The notes under the pieces are model-generated. The model had not been told where the DNA came from and ran no database searches. It saw nothing but the letters and a program-made list of their open reading frames with translations. Both the position numbers and the translations under genes were made by a program. A DNA stretch of 5,636 nt from Leptospiraceae bacterium (GTDB lineage: Bacteria > Spirochaetota > Leptospiria > Turneriellales > Turneriellaceae): the NCBI GenBank assembly GCA_016788945.1, contig JAEUSA010000143.1, positions 1 to 5,636 of the forward strand. The letters run 5' to 3'. Shown in pieces: positions 4,791 through 5,636 of this stretch (within the stretch, counting starts at the first letter, position 1; every line of letters begins with the position of its first letter).

Positions 4791-5636
4791 AACTTCTCTA
4801 TCAACTCATTCACCAGATCCGGGTGCGAACGCTGTACCCAGTGGTTTGCGTCGACATAGTGCAGTTGAGCCTGCGGCGCAATCTCCGGTACGTTCGAATA
4901 AATCTCCGGGGTAATGGCGAGATCGTGATTAGGAATGATGACCTGTACACGGGTATCAATCCGGCTCGGGACCTCGATCCATTTGCCCTGCAGCATTTCG
5001 CGATAGAGGTTGAGGGGGTTGACCGCAATTTTTCCGATGTCTTCATTGCTTGCGTCGAGCATCGGATCATCAGACGGCACCCCGCCCTGCATCAGGGCGC
5101 GCGGCCACACGAGACGGCCAAAATTGTTCAGAATAAAATCGGGTACGTAGGGCATCTGGAAAAGATAGATATACCACGACTTGGCGGTCTGCTGCAGACC
5201 TTCGAGAATTTTGCCGGGATTCAGCGATTTAAATTTGCCGAACAGATTCTCGCGCGCGAGCGCCGGGTGCGGACCGCTCACCGCAGTATATGACGCAATC
5301 TGCGAAGCATATTCGGGACGCGAGACAAACACCCAACTGATGATCGCCCCCCAGTCGTGCGCGACGAGATGCGTCTCTTTTGCCCCGAGCGCCTTAATCG
5401 CCGCAGAGATCAGCGGCAAGATATTGTCGATATGATAGCCGCCACGTTCCGGTGGCGCGCTCGACTCACCGACACCCGGCAGATCGATCGCCCCGACGCG
5501 GTACTTCTTCGAGAAATATTCCATCTGGTGCGACCACGTGTCATGCGACTCGGGCCAGCCATGTATAAAGAGGATTGCTTTCGACGACTCAGGGCCGGCG
5601 ACCTGCATGTGAATCTTACCAAAGGGAACGGGGATC
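4781..5636 (-). CDS. Alpha/beta hydrolase, epoxide hydrolase-like (5' end outside the window)
   Basis: The gene reads leftwards and ends with TAA at 4781-4783. The reading frame stays open to the right edge and encodes IPVPFGKIH before the methionine at 5608, which fits the usual first strand of this family. The true start is therefore probably beyond the window and the methionine internal. Numbering from that methionine, the oxyanion motif is HGWP (16-19), the nucleophile is Asp85 in AHDWG, the acid is probably Asp229 (NHDLAI), and the base is His256 (ANHWVQ). The cap has SWYIYLFQMP (144-153) and LYRE (201-204), whose tyrosines Y146 and Y202 fit the pair that activates the epoxide ring. Together these favour epoxide hydrolase over a dehalogenase, whose motif is usually HDRG. 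The substrate is unknown. It converges on the desaturase and is not in its operon. Confidence 0.88.
   Translation of the reverse strand, partial: IPVPFGKIHMQVAGPESSKAILFIHGWPESHDTWSHQMEYFSKKYRVGAIDLPGVGESSAPPERGGYHIDNILPLISAAIKALGAKETHLVAHDWGAIISWVFVSRPEYASQIASYTAVSGPHPALARENLFGKFKSLNPGKILEGLQQTAKSWYIYLFQMPYVPDFILNNFGRLVWPRALMQGGVPSDDPMLDASNEDIGKIAVNPLNLYREMLQGKWIEVPSRIDTRVQVIIPNHDLAITPEIYSNVPEIAPQAQLHYVDANHWVQRSHPDLVNELIEKFIQ

Noticed and set aside
4763..5293. A 176-codon + strand frame opposite the hydrolase
   Set aside because: The opposite strand carries the full set of alpha/beta hydrolase motifs, and this frame starts inside the inverted repeat without a ribosome binding site.
5606..5608. 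Methionine codon as the true start of the hydrolase
   Set aside because: The frame stays open upstream to the edge and encodes IPVPFGKIH, the expected first strand of the family, so the gene most likely begins outside the window.

Overview
The window holds six protein-coding genes. Five lie on the + strand and one on the - strand runs off the right edge. I see no rRNA, tRNA, CRISPR array, transposase or integrase. The source looks like a free-living, moderately GC-rich bacterium. The best clue to its identity is a lipoprotein with a relaxed L-G-S-C lipobox, then a bacterial Ig-like domain, then an FGE/SUMF1-type domain. This architecture is common in leptospiral spirochaetes, so I tentatively suggest a Leptospira/Turneriella-like organism. 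That is inference from protein style, not from a marker gene.

Left half (about 236-2354): a tight + strand cluster of three genes with gaps of 14 and 20 nt, probably one operon. The first encodes a small protein of unknown function that looks like a PH/GRAM-type beta fold split by a charged helical insert. The second encodes a four-helix membrane protein of the ABA4-like (DUF4281) family. The third encodes the Ig-like plus FGE-like lipoprotein, which lacks the cysteine pair used by true formylglycine-generating enzymes. All three products are predicted to be at or near membranes. I cannot give the cluster a pathway.

Middle (2355-2526): an intergenic control region with two stem-loops just after the lipoprotein gene. 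It also holds a 14-bp inverted repeat next to a -10-like box, a plausible operator/promoter for the next operon.

Right half (2527-4745): a two-gene lipid-desaturation operon. A flavin/[2Fe-2S] NAD(P)H oxidoreductase precedes a DesA3-type membrane fatty acid desaturase with all three histidine boxes. The reductase should pass electrons from NAD(P)H through FAD and the iron-sulfur cluster to the di-iron desaturase, which inserts a double bond into a saturated acyl chain (probably at delta-9). A 14-bp hairpin lies between the two genes, over the reductase stop codon.

Right end (4750-5636): a perfect 19-bp inverted repeat separates the desaturase from a convergent, 5'-partial alpha/beta hydrolase of the epoxide hydrolase type. 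The repeat overlaps the last codons of the hydrolase and probably ends or stabilises transcripts from both sides.

The most useful leads are the regulatory DNA around the desaturase operon, the probably non-catalytic FGE-like lipoprotein, and the uncharacterised three-gene membrane cluster. I find no strong evidence for a wholly new system.
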